Shown piece after piece: positions 46,801 through 56,822 of a stretch of 64,000 nt of DNA. The stretch is from the NCBI RefSeq assembly GCF_001187915.1, contig NZ_LGIU01000033.1:62001-126000 (forward strand), in the 5' to 3' direction. The DNA comes from Arthrobacter sp. RIT-PI-e (GTDB lineage Bacteria > Actinomycetota > Actinomycetes > Actinomycetales > Micrococcaceae). How positions within the stretch are numbered: the first letter of the stretch is position 1; the number at the start of each line of letters is the position of its first letter. A program made the position numbers and the translations under genes. The notes under the pieces were generated by a model, which was given only the letters and a program-made list of their open reading frames with translations, did no database searches and was not told where the DNA came from.

Positions 46801-47466
46801 TCAGCCCGCCGCGCTGGTGCGGAGCAGCTGCAGCCGCAGCGTGCGCGCGGTCTCCATGTGGGTGCGGGCCAGTGCACGGGCGTCATCGCTGCGCCGCTCG
46901 GCGATGGCACTGATCAGCGCCTCGTGCTCCCCGAGCACCTCCTGCCAGCGGTTGCCCACGGACAGGGTGGAGCGCGGGGTGTGGATGAGGTGGGTGGAGA
47001 GCCGCTGCAGCAGATCCATCAGGATCGGGTTCCGGGCAGCGGCCCAGAGCGAGGTGTGGAACTCGAGGTTGTTGGTGACGCGCACGGTGTCCTCGGGGTC
47101 CACCACGGCGCGGTCCCGTTCCAGGAGCGCCTCCAGGCGCATGAGATCGGCGTCGCCCCGGTTGAGGGCGGCCTGGCCTGCGGCCTCCTCCTCCAGCATG
47201 ACCCGCAGGTCGTAGATCTGGATGACCTGCTGCGGGTCGATCTGCGGCACCTGCAGACCTCGTGCGGCGCGCTCGAGCAACCGCTCGTGCTGCAGTCTGC
47301 TGAGCGCCTCGCGCACGGGGGTACGGGACACCCCGAAACGCTCCGAGATGACCACCTCCCGGAGGGCGGTGCCCGGCGGGTGGACGCCGGCGAGGATCTC
47401 ACCGCGCAGCGCCCGGAAGATGGTGTCGCCGTCCACGCGCGTCGGATGATCGACGGACTCGGCCAT
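46801..47466 (-). CDS. GntR-family (FadR subfamily) regulator
   Basis: A 221-residue regulator with the GntR winged helix (FRALRGEILAGVHPPGTALREVVISERFGVSRTPVREALSRLQ, in parts) and an FCD ligand domain (DLRVMLEEEAAG, FHTSLWAAARNP, HEALISAIAERR). It heads the operon nucleoside hydrolase-ECF S-T-A and is likely its repressor, with a substrate or ribose-type inducer. Its promoter must lie between its start and the acnA terminator, a region of about 55 bases containing a CGCGGGGTC-GG-GACCCCGCG palindrome. Confidence 0.88.
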   Translation of the reverse strand: MAESVDHPTRVDGDTIFRALRGEILAGVHPPGTALREVVISERFGVSRTPVREALSRLQHERLLERAARGLQVPQIDPQQVIQIYDLRVMLEEEAAGQAALNRGDADLMRLEALLERDRAVVDPEDTVRVTNNLEFHTSLWAAARNPILMDLLQRLSTHLIHTPRSTLSVGNRWQEVLGEHEALISAIAERRSDDARALARTHMETARTLRLQLLRTSAAG

Positions 47467-47496
47467 GGCACCTCCTCCCGGGTGTCGGATGTCTGG

Positions 47497-47516
47497 CGCG
47501 GGGTCGGGACCCCGCG
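47497..47516. promoter_or_regulatory. palindrome upstream of the GntR gene
   Basis: CGCGGGGTC (47497-47505), GG, GACCCCGCG (47508-47516): perfect nine-base arms with two-base centre, 31 bases before the GntR start. Either an operator or part of a second acnA hairpin. Confidence 0.35.
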
Positions 47517-47520
47517 GGAG

Positions 47521-47554
47521 GTACGGGCCGGGAGCGCTCGCTCCCGGCCCGTAC
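47521..47554 (-). terminator. 15-bp perfect hairpin after acnA
   Basis: GTACGGGCCGGGAGC-GCTC-GCTCCCGGCCCGTAC in two halves, eleven bases after the aconitase stop. No T-run. Confidence 0.75.
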
Positions 47555-47564
47555 CCGCTGCTCG

Positions 47565-50408
47565 TCAGGCGGCGAGCTGACGCAGCACGTACTGCAGGAT
47601 GCCGCCGTTGCGGTAGTAGTCCGCCTCGCCCGGGGTGTCGATGCGCAGGACGGCGTCGAACTCCACCGGTGCACCGCCGTCGGCCGGGGTCGCGGTCACG
47701 TGGAGCGTGCCCGGCGTGCGGCCCTCGTTGAGCTCGGTGACACCGCTGACGGAGAAGGTCTCCGTACCGGTGAGACCGAGGCTCTCGGCGTTCTGGCCCT
47801 GCGGGTACTGCAGGGGCAGCACGCCCATGCCGATCAGGTTGGAGCGGTGGATGCGCTCGTAGCTCTCCGCCACCACGGCCTTGACGCCGAGCAGCGCGGT
47901 GCCCTTGGCGGCCCAGTCACGCGAGGACCCGGAGCCGTACTCCTTGCCGGCGAGGACCACCAGCGGCGTACCGGCGGCGCGGTAGTTCTCCGCGGCGTCG
48001 TACACGGCCGCCTGCGGCGTATCCGCCTGCGAGAAGTCACGCGTGAACCCGCCCTCGACGCCGTCGAGGAGCTGGTTCTTGATGCGGATGTTCGCGAACG
48101 TGCCGCGGATCATGACCTCGTGGTTCCCACGGCGGGAGCCGTAGGAGTTGAAGTCCTTGCGCTGCACGCCCTTCTCGGTGAGGTAGCGCCCGGCCGGGGT
48201 GTCCGACTTGAACGATCCCGCGGGCGAGATGTGGTCGGTGGTGACCGAGTCGCCGAGCTTCAGCAGCACGCGTGCGCCGTCGATGTCCTCCACGGGGCTC
48301 GCCTCGCGCTGCATGCCCTCGAAGTACGGGGGCTTCCGCACATACGTGGACTCCGCGTCCCAGGCGAAGGTGTCGCCGTCGGGCGTGGGCAGGGACTGCC
48401 AGCGCTCGTCGCCCTCGAAGATGGTGCGGTAGCTCGAGGTGAACATGTCCTCGTCGATCGAGGCGTCGATGACCTGCTGGACCTCCACCGGGTTGGGCCA
48501 GATGTCGGCCAGGAAGATGTCCTTGCCCGCCTCGTCCTGGCCGAGCGGCTCGGAGTCGAAGTCGAAGTCCATGGTGCCGGCCAGTGCGTAGGCCACCACC
48601 AGGGGAGGCGAGGCCAGGTAGTTCATCTTCACGTCCGGGTTGATCCGGCCCTCGAAGTTGCGGTTGCCGGACAGGACGGCGGTGACGGCGAGGTCGTTGT
48701 CCTGGATGGCCTGCGAGATCTCGTCCTCGAGCGGACCCGAGTTGCCGATGCAGGTGGCGCAGCCGTAGCCCACCGTGTAGAAGCCGAGCTTCTCCAGGTA
48801 CGGGATCAGTCCCGACTTCTCGTAGTAGTCGGTGACCACCTTGGAGCCCGGGGCCACGGAGGTCTTGACCCACGGCTTGGACACGAGGCCCTTCTCCACG
48901 GCGTTGCGCGCCAGCACGGCGGCGGCGAGCATCACGGAGGGGTTGGACGTGTTGGTGCACGAGGTGATGGACGCGATGCTGACCGCACCGTGGTCCAGCT
49001 CGAACTCGCGGCCGTCGCCCATGCTCACGCTGACCTTCCTGGACGGGCGCGTGCGTGCGGGGGCGGCGTCGTCGACGGTCTCGCGGGGCTCCTCGTTCTC
49101 GCCCGTCACGGACGCCGTGGTGCCCGGGGTGAAGCTCGGGGAGTCCGACGCCGGGAAGCTCTCCTGCGAGGACTCGTCCACGGTGGCGCCGGGCGCGAAC
49201 CCGAGATCGGGGTCGTCGGAGTAGTTGCGCAGGTCCTCGCGGAACTGGCTCTTGGCCTTGCTGAGCTCCACGCGGTCCTGGGGCCGCTTCGGCCCGGCGA
49301 TCGAGGACACCACGGTGGAGAGGTCCAGTTCGAGGTACTCGGAGAACCGGATCTCGCGCGAGGGGTCGTGCCAGAGGCCCTGCTCCTTCGCGTAGGTCTC
49401 CACGAGCGCCACGTTCTCGGCGGGGCGGCCCGTGAGGCGCAGGTAGTCGAGCGTGACGTCGTCGATGGGGAACATCGCGGCGGTGGAGCCGAACTCGGGG
49501 CTCATGTTGCCGATGGTCGCGCGGTTCGCGAGCGGCACGGAGGCCACGCCCTCGCCGTAGAACTCGACGAACTTGCCCACCACGCCGTGCTTGCGCAGCA
49601 TCTGGGTGATGGTGAGCACCACGTCCGTGGCGGTGGCGCCGGCGGGGATGTCACCGGTGAGCTTGAAGCCCACCACGCGCGGGATCAGCATGGAGACGGG
49701 CTGGCCGAGCATGGCGGCCTCGGCCTCGATGCCACCCACACCCCAGCCGAGCACCCCGAGGCCGTTGACCATGGTGGTGTGCGAGTCGGTGCCCACGCAC
49801 GTGTCGGGGTAGGCGCGCAGTGCGCCGTCGACCTCGCGGGTCATGACCGTGCGGGCCAGGTACTCGAGGTTCACCTGGTGCACGATCCCCATGCCCGGCG
49901 GGACAACCTTGAAGTCGTCGAAGGCCGTCTGGCCCCAGCGGAGGAACTGGTACCGCTCGCCGTTGCGCTGGTACTCGATCTCCATGTTGCGCTCGAGGGC
50001 GCCGGCGTTGCCGAAGGCGTCGATCTGCACGGAGTGGTCGATGACCATCTCGGCAGGCGCCAGGGGGTTCACGCGCTTGGGGTCGCCACCGAGGTCAGCG
50101 ACGGCCTCACGCATCGTTGCGAGGTCGACCACGCAGGGGACACCGGTGAAGTCCTGCATGATCACGCGTGCGGGGGTGAACTGGATCTCGGTGTCGGGTT
50201 CCGCGGCGGCATCCCACTGGGCGAGGGCCCGGACGTGGTCGGCGGTGATGTTCGCGCCGTCCTCGGTGCGGAGCAGGTTCTCCAGCAGGACCTTGAGGCT
50301 GAACGGCAGGTTCTCGGCACCCTCGACCGCACTGAGCCTGAAAATTTCGTACTCGGCACCGGCGACATCGAGTACGCCCTTCGCGCCGAATGAGTCCGCA
50401 GTCGTCAT
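47565..50408 (-). CDS. acnA: aconitate hydratase A
   Basis: A 947-residue aconitase of the AcnA/IRP1 type. 4Fe-4S ligands are in SCTNTSNP and GCATCIGN. Domain 4 near the C-terminus contains [13 protein letters not shown]. It converts citrate to isocitrate in the TCA cycle. A 60-residue acidic, low-complexity insert (about residues 400-465) lies between domains, as in other actinobacterial AcnA. Start ATG 50408 with GGGAG site. A perfect CACTGTATACAGTG palindrome lies 60 bases upstream. Confidence 0.95.
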   Translation of the reverse strand: MTTADSFGAKGVLDVAGAEYEIFRLSAVEGAENLPFSLKVLLENLLRTEDGANITADHVRALAQWDAAAEPDTEIQFTPARVIMQDFTGVPCVVDLATMREAVADLGGDPKRVNPLAPAEMVIDHSVQIDAFGNAGALERNMEIEYQRNGERYQFLRWGQTAFDDFKVVPPGMGIVHQVNLEYLARTVMTREVDGALRAYPDTCVGTDSHTTMVNGLGVLGWGVGGIEAEAAMLGQPVSMLIPRVVGFKLTGDIPAGATATDVVLTITQMLRKHGVVGKFVEFYGEGVASVPLANRATIGNMSPEFGSTAAMFPIDDVTLDYLRLTGRPAENVALVETYAKEQGLWHDPSREIRFSEYLELDLSTVVSSIAGPKRPQDRVELSKAKSQFREDLRNYSDDPDLGFAPGATVDESSQESFPASDSPSFTPGTTASVTGENEEPRETVDDAAPARTRPSRKVSVSMGDGREFELDHGAVSIASITSCTNTSNPSVMLAAAVLARNAVEKGLVSKPWVKTSVAPGSKVVTDYYEKSGLIPYLEKLGFYTVGYGCATCIGNSGPLEDEISQAIQDNDLAVTAVLSGNRNFEGRINPDVKMNYLASPPLVVAYALAGTMDFDFDSEPLGQDEAGKDIFLADIWPNPVEVQQVIDASIDEDMFTSSYRTIFEGDERWQSLPTPDGDTFAWDAESTYVRKPPYFEGMQREASPVEDIDGARVLLKLGDSVTTDHISPAGSFKSDTPAGRYLTEKGVQRKDFNSYGSRRGNHEVMIRGTFANIRIKNQLLDGVEGGFTRDFSQADTPQAAVYDAAENYRAAGTPLVVLAGKEYGSGSSRDWAAKGTALLGVKAVVAESYERIHRSNLIGMGVLPLQYPQGQNAESLGLTGTETFSVSGVTELNEGRTPGTLHVTATPADGGAPVEFDAVLRIDTPGEADYYRNGGILQYVLRQLAA

Positions 50409-50467
50409 GACGTCGGCTCCCTTCAGAGAGGTTGTGGAATGGTCCCATCCTATTCCACCCTCCACAT

Positions 50468-50481
50468 CACTGTATACAGTG
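50468..50481 (-). promoter_or_regulatory. 14-bp perfect palindrome in the acnA promoter
   Basis: CACTGTATACAGTG at 50468-50481 resembles GntR-type operators with a central GTATAC. A TAGGAT box 12-18 bases closer to acnA could be its -10, in which case the palindrome covers the -35. Regulator unknown. Confidence 0.6.
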
Positions 50482-50510
50482 GTACACCGAGCCGACGTCG
50501 TGTCGGTGCA

Positions 50511-50774
50511 TCAGGCGTCCTGGACCACGTCCCCGGCACGCTCCGATGCGCCCCGCAGCCCGAACAGCTGCTCATCCTGCTTCGGGGCCTCCACGCGACT
50601 GTGGTCCACGATCGGGCCGGTGCCGGCGATCTCGCGGATGAGCTCGATCCCGGCGATCGCCTCCGCCTTCGAGGCGAAGAAGGTGGAGACCGCGACGAGC
50701 GTGCCGTCGGGGGCGGTCAGCTTCACACGGAATCCGTCGTCGTGCGCATCGACCAGCTTGAAGTATCCAGCCAT
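50511..50774 (-). CDS. DUF1508 (YegP) family protein
   Basis: An 87-residue protein with the DUF1508 fold pattern: GYFKLVDAHDDGFRVKLTAPDGTLVAVS (in part) and FASKAEAIAGIELIREIA. Members bind neither a known cofactor nor a known ligand. AGGAGGTAGGAC precedes the ATG. It ends about 100 bases before acnA and may be co-transcribed, though the palindrome in the gap suggests a separate acnA promoter. Confidence 0.85.
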   Translation of the reverse strand: MAGYFKLVDAHDDGFRVKLTAPDGTLVAVSTFFASKAEAIAGIELIREIAGTGPIVDHSRVEAPKQDEQLFGLRGASERAGDVVQDA

Positions 50775-50942
50775 CGTCCTACCTCCTTGTAAGGGGCGTC
50801 GTCATCGGGCCCATACCCTAAGCATACTTAGTTCACCGTTCGGGACACGCCGTCCGCACCCGCACTTATGGGGCTGGACAGCGCGGGCGGCATGCGGCAG
50901 GCTCGCCCTGGACCCCAGCAGACCCACCGGACGGAGAGCATC

Positions 50943-51386
50943 ATGATGGACTCGAGCAGCGCGGGAAACCCGGGCGGCGCGGCACTGCCTGCGGACCATC
51001 CGCTCGGCCCCGCCTCCCCCGTCCCACCCGAGGAGAAGGAACCGGAGTTCGTGGGCCGAGCACCCGTGGGTGCGGACGGCACCACCTCGGACGGCTCGTC
51101 CCACCCCGACGACGCCACGGGATCCACCGCCGGCGGACCGTCCTCCGGATCGGCCGACGACGGCGCACCCGCCCCCGACCGCCGCGAGGACGTCCTCGAT
51201 CCCTCCGCGGGCTCCGCGGGGCACCGCGCCGCCACCATCCGGGACGAACAGCACACGCACGACGCCGGTACGGTACCGGCGGCGTTCAACGGCACGAGCA
51301 CCCCGGAGGACCCGGAGCGGAACCGCAGACCCGAGGACGCCGCAGCCGAGCCCGACAGCTGGGACAGCGGCGGCGCGACGCACTGA
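50943..51386 (+). CDS. disordered acidic hypothetical protein
   Basis: A 147-residue Gly/Ser/Asp/Pro-rich protein without hydrophobic segments; the whole chain is likely disordered. The start ATG 50943 follows GGAGAG. Paralogous-looking proteins of this composition are common in the family but have no known role. Confidence 0.55.
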   Translation: MMDSSSAGNPGGAALPADHPLGPASPVPPEEKEPEFVGRAPVGADGTTSDGSSHPDDATGSTAGGPSSGSADDGAPAPDRREDVLDPSAGSAGHRAATIRDEQHTHDAGTVPAAFNGTSTPEDPERNRRPEDAAAEPDSWDSGGATH

Positions 51387-51439
51387 CAGCGACGCACTTA
51401 CAGCCCTGGTCGGCGCTGGTCAGCGCGGTTCAGCGCCGC

Positions 51440-52213
51440 TCAACGCCCCAGGCTCGCCGCGCGGGTCACGAGGGAGGGCGGCAGCACGCGGGCGGCGGCC
51501 ACGAGCGCACGGTAGCGCAGCCCCGGGACCGAGACGGCCCTGCCCGCCGCGGTGTCCCGCAGCGCCTCGCGCACCACGAACCCGGCATCGAGCCAGAGCA
51601 GGCGTGGGATCCCGCCCTTGTCCACCCCCATGCGCTGGTGGAAGTCGGTGTGGACGAACCCGGGGCACAGCGCGGTGACCCGCACGCCGTCGCGCCCGTA
51701 GGCCACGTTGGCCCAGCGGCTGAAGCTGATCATCGCCGCCTTGGCCGCACCGTACGAGCCCCGCGGCACGAAGCCCGCCACGCTGGCCACGTTGATGACG
51801 GTCCCCTCCCCGTTCCGCCGCATGACCTGGAGTGCGCCGTGCGCGAGGGCCAGGGGCACCTCCACGTGGATGCGCAGGTGGTCGATCTCGTCCTCGAGCG
51901 ACGTGTCCGCGAACGAGGTGGGGAGCCCGTACCCGGCGTTGTTCACCAGGACGTCCACGGCCGGCACACCCGAACCGTCCCCGCCCGCCCGGATCCGCTC
52001 CAGCACGCGGTTCCGTGCGGCGTCGTCGAGCAGGTCCGCGGTGAGGACCTCCACCTCCACCCCTGCAGTCCGCCGGAGGTCCGCGGCGGTGCGCCCGAGG
52101 GACTCCTCCGAGCGCGCCACGAGCACCAGATCGCACCCGCGTGCAGCGAACTGCCGGGCGAACTCCGCCCCGATCCCCGAGGTGGCGCCGGTGATGAGCA
52201 CGGTGGTCGTCAT
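51440..52213 (-). CDS. short-chain dehydrogenase
   Basis: A 257-residue classical SDR: TGATSGIG at residues 8-15, NNAG, Ser in VASVAG, YGAAK. Similar to bacterial DltE/YqjQ-type SDRs. Substrate unknown. Start ATG 52213. It is convergent with the disordered-protein gene and divergent from the formaldehyde dehydrogenase gene. Confidence 0.85.
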   Translation of the reverse strand: MTTTVLITGATSGIGAEFARQFAARGCDLVLVARSEESLGRTAADLRRTAGVEVEVLTADLLDDAARNRVLERIRAGGDGSGVPAVDVLVNNAGYGLPTSFADTSLEDEIDHLRIHVEVPLALAHGALQVMRRNGEGTVINVASVAGFVPRGSYGAAKAAMISFSRWANVAYGRDGVRVTALCPGFVHTDFHQRMGVDKGGIPRLLWLDAGFVVREALRDTAAGRAVSVPGLRYRALVAAARVLPPSLVTRAASLGR

Positions 52214-52398
52214 GCCCCCCACCCTTACCCGCGGGAGGACCGCGCGCAAGCCCGGACCGTGCAACGTCGCCGCGACCTCGGACGGGGTAGGTTCGCGGTA
52301 ACGGAGGGGGGCGGATCGCGGGGAACCGCGCGCCCCCTTCCGTCAACGGCGCGTCCGCCACACGGACGCGCTCCGAGCAGGGCGAGAGAGGACGTTCC

Positions 52399-53616
52399 AT
52401 GAGCGAGAACAGAGCTGTTGCGTACAAGGGACCGGGGAAGGTCGAGGTCATCGACATCGACTACCCCACCTTCGAACTGAAGGACGGACCGGGGGTGAAT
52501 CCCGCCAACGTGGGCCGCTCGGTGCACCACGGGGTGATCCTGAAGACCGTCACCACGAACATCTGCGGCTCGGACCAACACATGGTCCGCGGCCGCACCA
52601 CGGCTCCGGCCGACCTGGTGCTCGGGCACGAGATCACCGGCGAGGTGGTGGAGGTGGGCCGCGACGTCGAGTTCATCAAGGTGGGTGACATCTGCTCGGT
52701 CCCCTTCAACATCGCATGCGGCAGGTGCCGCAACTGCAAGGAGCGCAAGACCGGCATCTGCCTCAACGTCAACCCCGACCGCCCGGGCAGCGCCTACGGC
52801 TACGTGGATATGGGCGGCTGGGTGGGCGGCCAGGCCGAGTACGTCCTGGTACCCTACGCGGACTGGAACCTGCTGAAGTTCCCCGACCGCGACCAGGCCC
52901 TGGAGAAAATCCTGGACCTGACCATGCTCTCCGACATCTTCCCCACCGGGTTCCACGGGGCGGTCACCGCGGGTGTGGGCGTCGGTTCCACCGTGTACGT
53001 CGCGGGAGCCGGCCCGGTGGGCCTCGCCGCGGCCGTCTCGGCACAGCTGCTGGGTGCCGCCGTGGTGATCGTCGGGGATCTCAACGAGGACCGCCTTGCA
53101 CGGGCGCGCAGCTTCGGCTGCGAGACCGTCGACGTCTCCAAGGGCCACCCCCGTGACCAGATCGAGCAGCTGCTCGGCGTGCCCGAGGTGGACTGCGGTG
53201 TGGATGCGGTGGGCTTCGAGGCGCGTGGCCACGGCGCGGGATCTGCGACGGAGGCTCCCGCCACCGTGCTGAACTCCCTCATGGACATCACGGCCGCCGG
53301 CGGTGCACTCGGTATCCCGGGACTGTACGTGACGGGGGATCCGGGAGCCGTGGACGACGCCGCGAAGGCGGGCTCTCTGTCGCTGAGCCTCGGTACCGGG
53401 TGGGCCAAGTCCCTCTCCTTCACCACCGGCCAGTGCCCCGTCATGAAGTACAACCGGGGCCTGATGATGGCGATCCTGCACGATCGCGTGCAGATCGCGA
53501 AGGCCGTCAACGCCAAGCCGATCTCCCTCGAGGACGCACCACGTGGTTACGAGGAGTTCGACGCCGGTGCGGCCACCAAGTACGTGCTCGACCCGCACGG
53601 CTACGTGTCGGCCTGA
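52399..53616 (+). CDS. fdhA: glutathione-independent formaldehyde dehydrogenase
   Basis: A 405-residue zinc alcohol-dehydrogenase-family enzyme close to Pseudomonas putida formaldehyde dismutase/dehydrogenase. Catalytic zinc ligands are in NICGSDQH and GHEITGEV; the structural zinc loop is CGRCRNCKERKTGIC. The Rossmann motif GAGPVGLAA is near residue 200. It oxidises formaldehyde with tightly bound NAD. Length is typical. AGAGAGGA precedes ATG. Monocistronic with a strong terminator. Confidence 0.9.
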   Translation: MSENRAVAYKGPGKVEVIDIDYPTFELKDGPGVNPANVGRSVHHGVILKTVTTNICGSDQHMVRGRTTAPADLVLGHEITGEVVEVGRDVEFIKVGDICSVPFNIACGRCRNCKERKTGICLNVNPDRPGSAYGYVDMGGWVGGQAEYVLVPYADWNLLKFPDRDQALEKILDLTMLSDIFPTGFHGAVTAGVGVGSTVYVAGAGPVGLAAAVSAQLLGAAVVIVGDLNEDRLARARSFGCETVDVSKGHPRDQIEQLLGVPEVDCGVDAVGFEARGHGAGSATEAPATVLNSLMDITAAGGALGIPGLYVTGDPGAVDDAAKAGSLSLSLGTGWAKSLSFTTGQCPVMKYNRGLMMAILHDRVQIAKAVNAKPISLEDAPRGYEEFDAGAATKYVLDPHGYVSA

Positions 53617-53644
53617 TCACAGGACGCATCGCGCCATGAGAGCT

Positions 53645-53684
53645 TCCGGCGGACCCTCCTCCCTCGGGAACCGGGTCCGCCGGA
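53645..53684 (+). terminator. hairpin after the formaldehyde dehydrogenase gene
   Basis: TCCGGCGGACCC (53645-53656) and GGGTCCGCCGGA (53673-53684): perfect 12-base arms around a 16-base loop, 29 bases past the stop. Confidence 0.8.
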
Positions 53685-53798
53685 GGCTTCTCGGCCCCCG
53701 ATGCACCGGGCGGAGGGCAGTGTGGCACAGTGTACGGACTGACGCCAGAGTAGTTCCCCCCCCTTTCTCGCTGAAGTCAAGCACCGGACAGTACCGGT

Positions 53799-53827
53799 TT
53801 GGCAACGACTCCGAAATGCCCTACTGT
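53799..53827 (+). promoter_or_regulatory. rpf promoter
   Basis: TTGGCA (53799-53804), 17 bases, TACTGT (53822-53827). It would start RNA near 53834 and give a leader of about 190 bases to the rpf start. Confidence 0.6.
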
Positions 53828-53833
53828 GGAGGC

Positions 53834-54758
<925 letters not shown>

Positions 54759-54790
54759 GCAGGAACCCTCGGCCTGAACCAGGCCTGACA

Positions 54791-54836
54791 CCCGGGAATC
54801 AGGTGCACCGCCGTTCGCGGCGCACCTGATCCCGGG
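54791..54836 (+). terminator. rpf terminator hairpin
   Basis: CCCGGG-A-ATCAGGTGC... pairs with ...GCACCTGAT-CCCGGG with two small bulges and a TTCG-containing loop, 32 bases after the rpf stop. Confidence 0.8.
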
Positions 54837-54838
54837 AA

Positions 54839-54905
54839 CCAGAGCAGTGACGACAGCAGCGCCCGTCTCCGTAGGAGACGGGCGCTGCTGTCGTCACTGC
54901 TCTGG
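54839..54905. repeat. 32-bp perfect inverted repeat with 3-base loop
   Basis: Positions 54839-54870 and 54874-54905 are perfectly complementary over 32 bases around the loop GTA. It lies directly after the first rpf hairpin and 67 bases before the end of the convergent lipoprotein gene. Its stem is much longer than any other hairpin in the window. Confidence 0.95.
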
Positions 54906-54937
54906 CAGTATCACCATTCGGGCAGTATCACCGTCCG
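54904..54937. repeat. two 17-base direct repeats
   Basis: GGCAGTATCACC-N-T-T/C-CG occurs at 54904-54920 and again at 54921-54937 with two mismatches, abutting the long hairpin. Confidence 0.8.
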
Positions 54938-54971
54938 GTGAGGCACTGCCGTTCAGTACGTCGGCGGGTGG

Positions 54972-55661
54972 TCAGCCGCAGGAGGTGGCATCCACCTCGA
55001 TCTTGAGATCGTGCGCCACGGAATACTCCCGCTCGGAGGACGAGAAGTTCACGAGGATGTTCTCCGCGGTGCCGTTCGTGACACCGTCCGCGAGCTCCAC
55101 GGTGACGATGATGTTGACGTGGGCATCGGGTTCGAACCGGTAGCCGTCGGCGGGCACGGGGGGTCCGATCGGCTCCTGCGTGGCCGTGGGGGTCGGGGTG
55201 GGGGAATGCCCTCCGTGGGCGTCGACGTCGGCACCTCCGTGGTGGTGCCCCTCGCGGTTCGCCGTCTGCACCATGGAGGACACGATGTCCAGGCCCTGCG
55301 GGTCACCCAGCGCCATCTCACCGAAGGTGAAGGTCTCCAGAGTGGGGTTGTGGAGCATCACCGTGTACCGCAGACGGCTGTCCCGGGGCTGGACCCCGCA
55401 CAGCTCCGCGCCGTCGATCCCCACATTGAGGGGATCATCCCCGAGATTCGCACCCACGGGATCTGTCTGCTGCGCCTCCACCGGAGCACCGGTGGCCGGC
55501 ACCTGCTCCACCACCCCGGCGCCGTCGACGCCGTCGACGCCGTTGACCCCGAGCGGATTCTCCTCCACTGCACCGCACCCCCCGACGACCAGCGGTACGG
55601 CGAGTGCTGCGGCCAGCAGGGCACCCCGGCGGCGGTGCGCCAGTCCCGTCAGAAGTTTCAC
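54972..55661 (-). CDS. lipoprotein with His-rich loop
   Basis: A 229-residue lipoprotein; lipobox VVGGC after a basic-hydrophobic signal (LAHRRRGALLAAALAVPLV). The Cys should be lipidated. The body has an immunoglobulin-like strand pattern (RYTVMLHNPTLETFTFGEM; HVNIIVTVELADGV; ENILVNFSS) and an inserted loop REGHHHGGADVDAHGGH, a possible metal site. Two further cysteines (ELCGV, ATSCG) may form a disulfide. Start GTG 55661 is chosen to give a normal signal length. No family named. Confidence 0.7.
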   Translation of the reverse strand: MKLLTGLAHRRRGALLAAALAVPLVVGGCGAVEENPLGVNGVDGVDGAGVVEQVPATGAPVEAQQTDPVGANLGDDPLNVGIDGAELCGVQPRDSRLRYTVMLHNPTLETFTFGEMALGDPQGLDIVSSMVQTANREGHHHGGADVDAHGGHSPTPTPTATQEPIGPPVPADGYRFEPDAHVNIIVTVELADGVTNGTAENILVNFSSSEREYSVAHDLKIEVDATSCG

Positions 55662-55839
55662 GAGGATCCGATCCGTTGGAGCCGATCGTCGCGGGGCGGC
55701 CCCTCGACGCTGGTGGGGGGCCGTGGGATCGGCCCGCGACACCGCCGGCAGGGATTCGGCGCGGAGCATGCCGCGGTTTGGTCCGGCCGGCATCGGTCCC
55801 GTGGGGCGCGCGGGAATCGAGCGCCTCCGAGCACCGCCC

Positions 55840-56739
55840 TCAGGCGAGTGGCTTGCCCCCGGTCACGCCGAGGATCTCGCCGGACACGTAGCGGGCATCG
55901 TTGGACGCGAGATACACGAAGGCACCCGCCACCTCGGCGGGCTGACCCATCCTGCCCAGCGGGGTGTCCTCGCCGAACGTCTCCAGCTTCTTGCTGGTGG
56001 TGGTGGCCGGTTGCAGCGGCGTCCAGATGGGTCCCGGAGCCACGGCGTTGACGCGGATCCCGCGCTCGCCCAGTAGTTCGGCCAGGCTGACCGTCCGGTT
56101 GTTCAGGGCGGCCTTGGTGGCCGCGTAGTCCATGAGACCGGTGGAGGGATGGTACCCCTGGATGGACGTGGTGTTGATGATGGATGCACCCTCGCCGAGG
56201 TGCGGGAGAGCTGCCTGGGTCAGCCAGATCGTCCCGTACACGTTGGTCTCGAAGGTGCGGCGCAGCTGATCGGCGTCGATCGCCGGCAGTCCGTCCGGCT
56301 GGGCGATGTGGAAGCCCGCGTTGTTCACCAGGATGTCCAGTCCACCCAGCCCGTCGACCACCTGCCGGACGGCCGACGGCGAGTACGCCTCGTCGCGGAG
56401 GTCACCGGGAACCGCCAGTGCGGTGCGCCCCTCCGCCCTGATCAGTTCGAGGCAGCTCGCGCCGTCCTCCTCCTCCGCGGGGAGGTACCCGATGGCCACG
56501 TCGGCGCCCTCGCGGGCGAAGGCGAGCGCCACGGCCCTCCCGATCCCGGAGTCCCCACCGGTGATGAAGGCCCGCCTGCCGGCGAGTCTGCCGTGCCCGG
56601 TGTAGCTGTCCTCCCCGTGATCGGGTCGCGGGTCCATCCGCTCGGTGTACCCGGGGAACTCCTGCAGCTCGGTCGAGGCGTCGACGGCGGGGCCGCGCGG
56701 GTCCTCCTGGTCCAGGGTGCCTGACGGGTCGTTCTCCAT
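55840..56739 (-). CDS. SDR oxidoreductase, YhdF/YgdG-like
   Basis: A 299-residue SDR of the long stress-linked group (N-terminal extension FPGYTERMDPRPDHGEDSY, then TGGDSGIG). NNAG, NTTSIQGY and YAATK are present, ending VTGGKPLA. Members are NADP-dependent and induced by stress in other bacteria; substrate unknown. ATG 56739 with AGGAGCACC site. Divergent from the PKS operon with 83 bases between starts. Confidence 0.87.
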   Translation of the reverse strand: MENDPSGTLDQEDPRGPAVDASTELQEFPGYTERMDPRPDHGEDSYTGHGRLAGRRAFITGGDSGIGRAVALAFAREGADVAIGYLPAEEEDGASCLELIRAEGRTALAVPGDLRDEAYSPSAVRQVVDGLGGLDILVNNAGFHIAQPDGLPAIDADQLRRTFETNVYGTIWLTQAALPHLGEGASIINTTSIQGYHPSTGLMDYAATKAALNNRTVSLAELLGERGIRVNAVAPGPIWTPLQPATTTSKKLETFGEDTPLGRMGQPAEVAGAFVYLASNDARYVSGEILGVTGGKPLA

Positions 56740-56786
56740 GGTGCTCCTGACGATCGTTGGCGGGCGGGACACTAAGCCTACTGTCA

Positions 56787-56815
56787 TTGTGTTTGTCGCG
56801 TGAGTCCTCTAGTAA
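56787..56815 (+). promoter_or_regulatory. PKS operon promoter, leaderless
   Basis: TTGTGT (56787-56792), 17 bases, TAGTAA (56810-56815); the ATG is at 56823, so the transcript would begin at about the start codon. Confidence 0.5.
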
Positions 56816-56822
56816 TGGAGGT

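Noticed and set aside
47700-50393. 897-codon open frame on the plus strand
   Set aside because: Opposite acnA; His/Val/Gly-rich antisense artefact.
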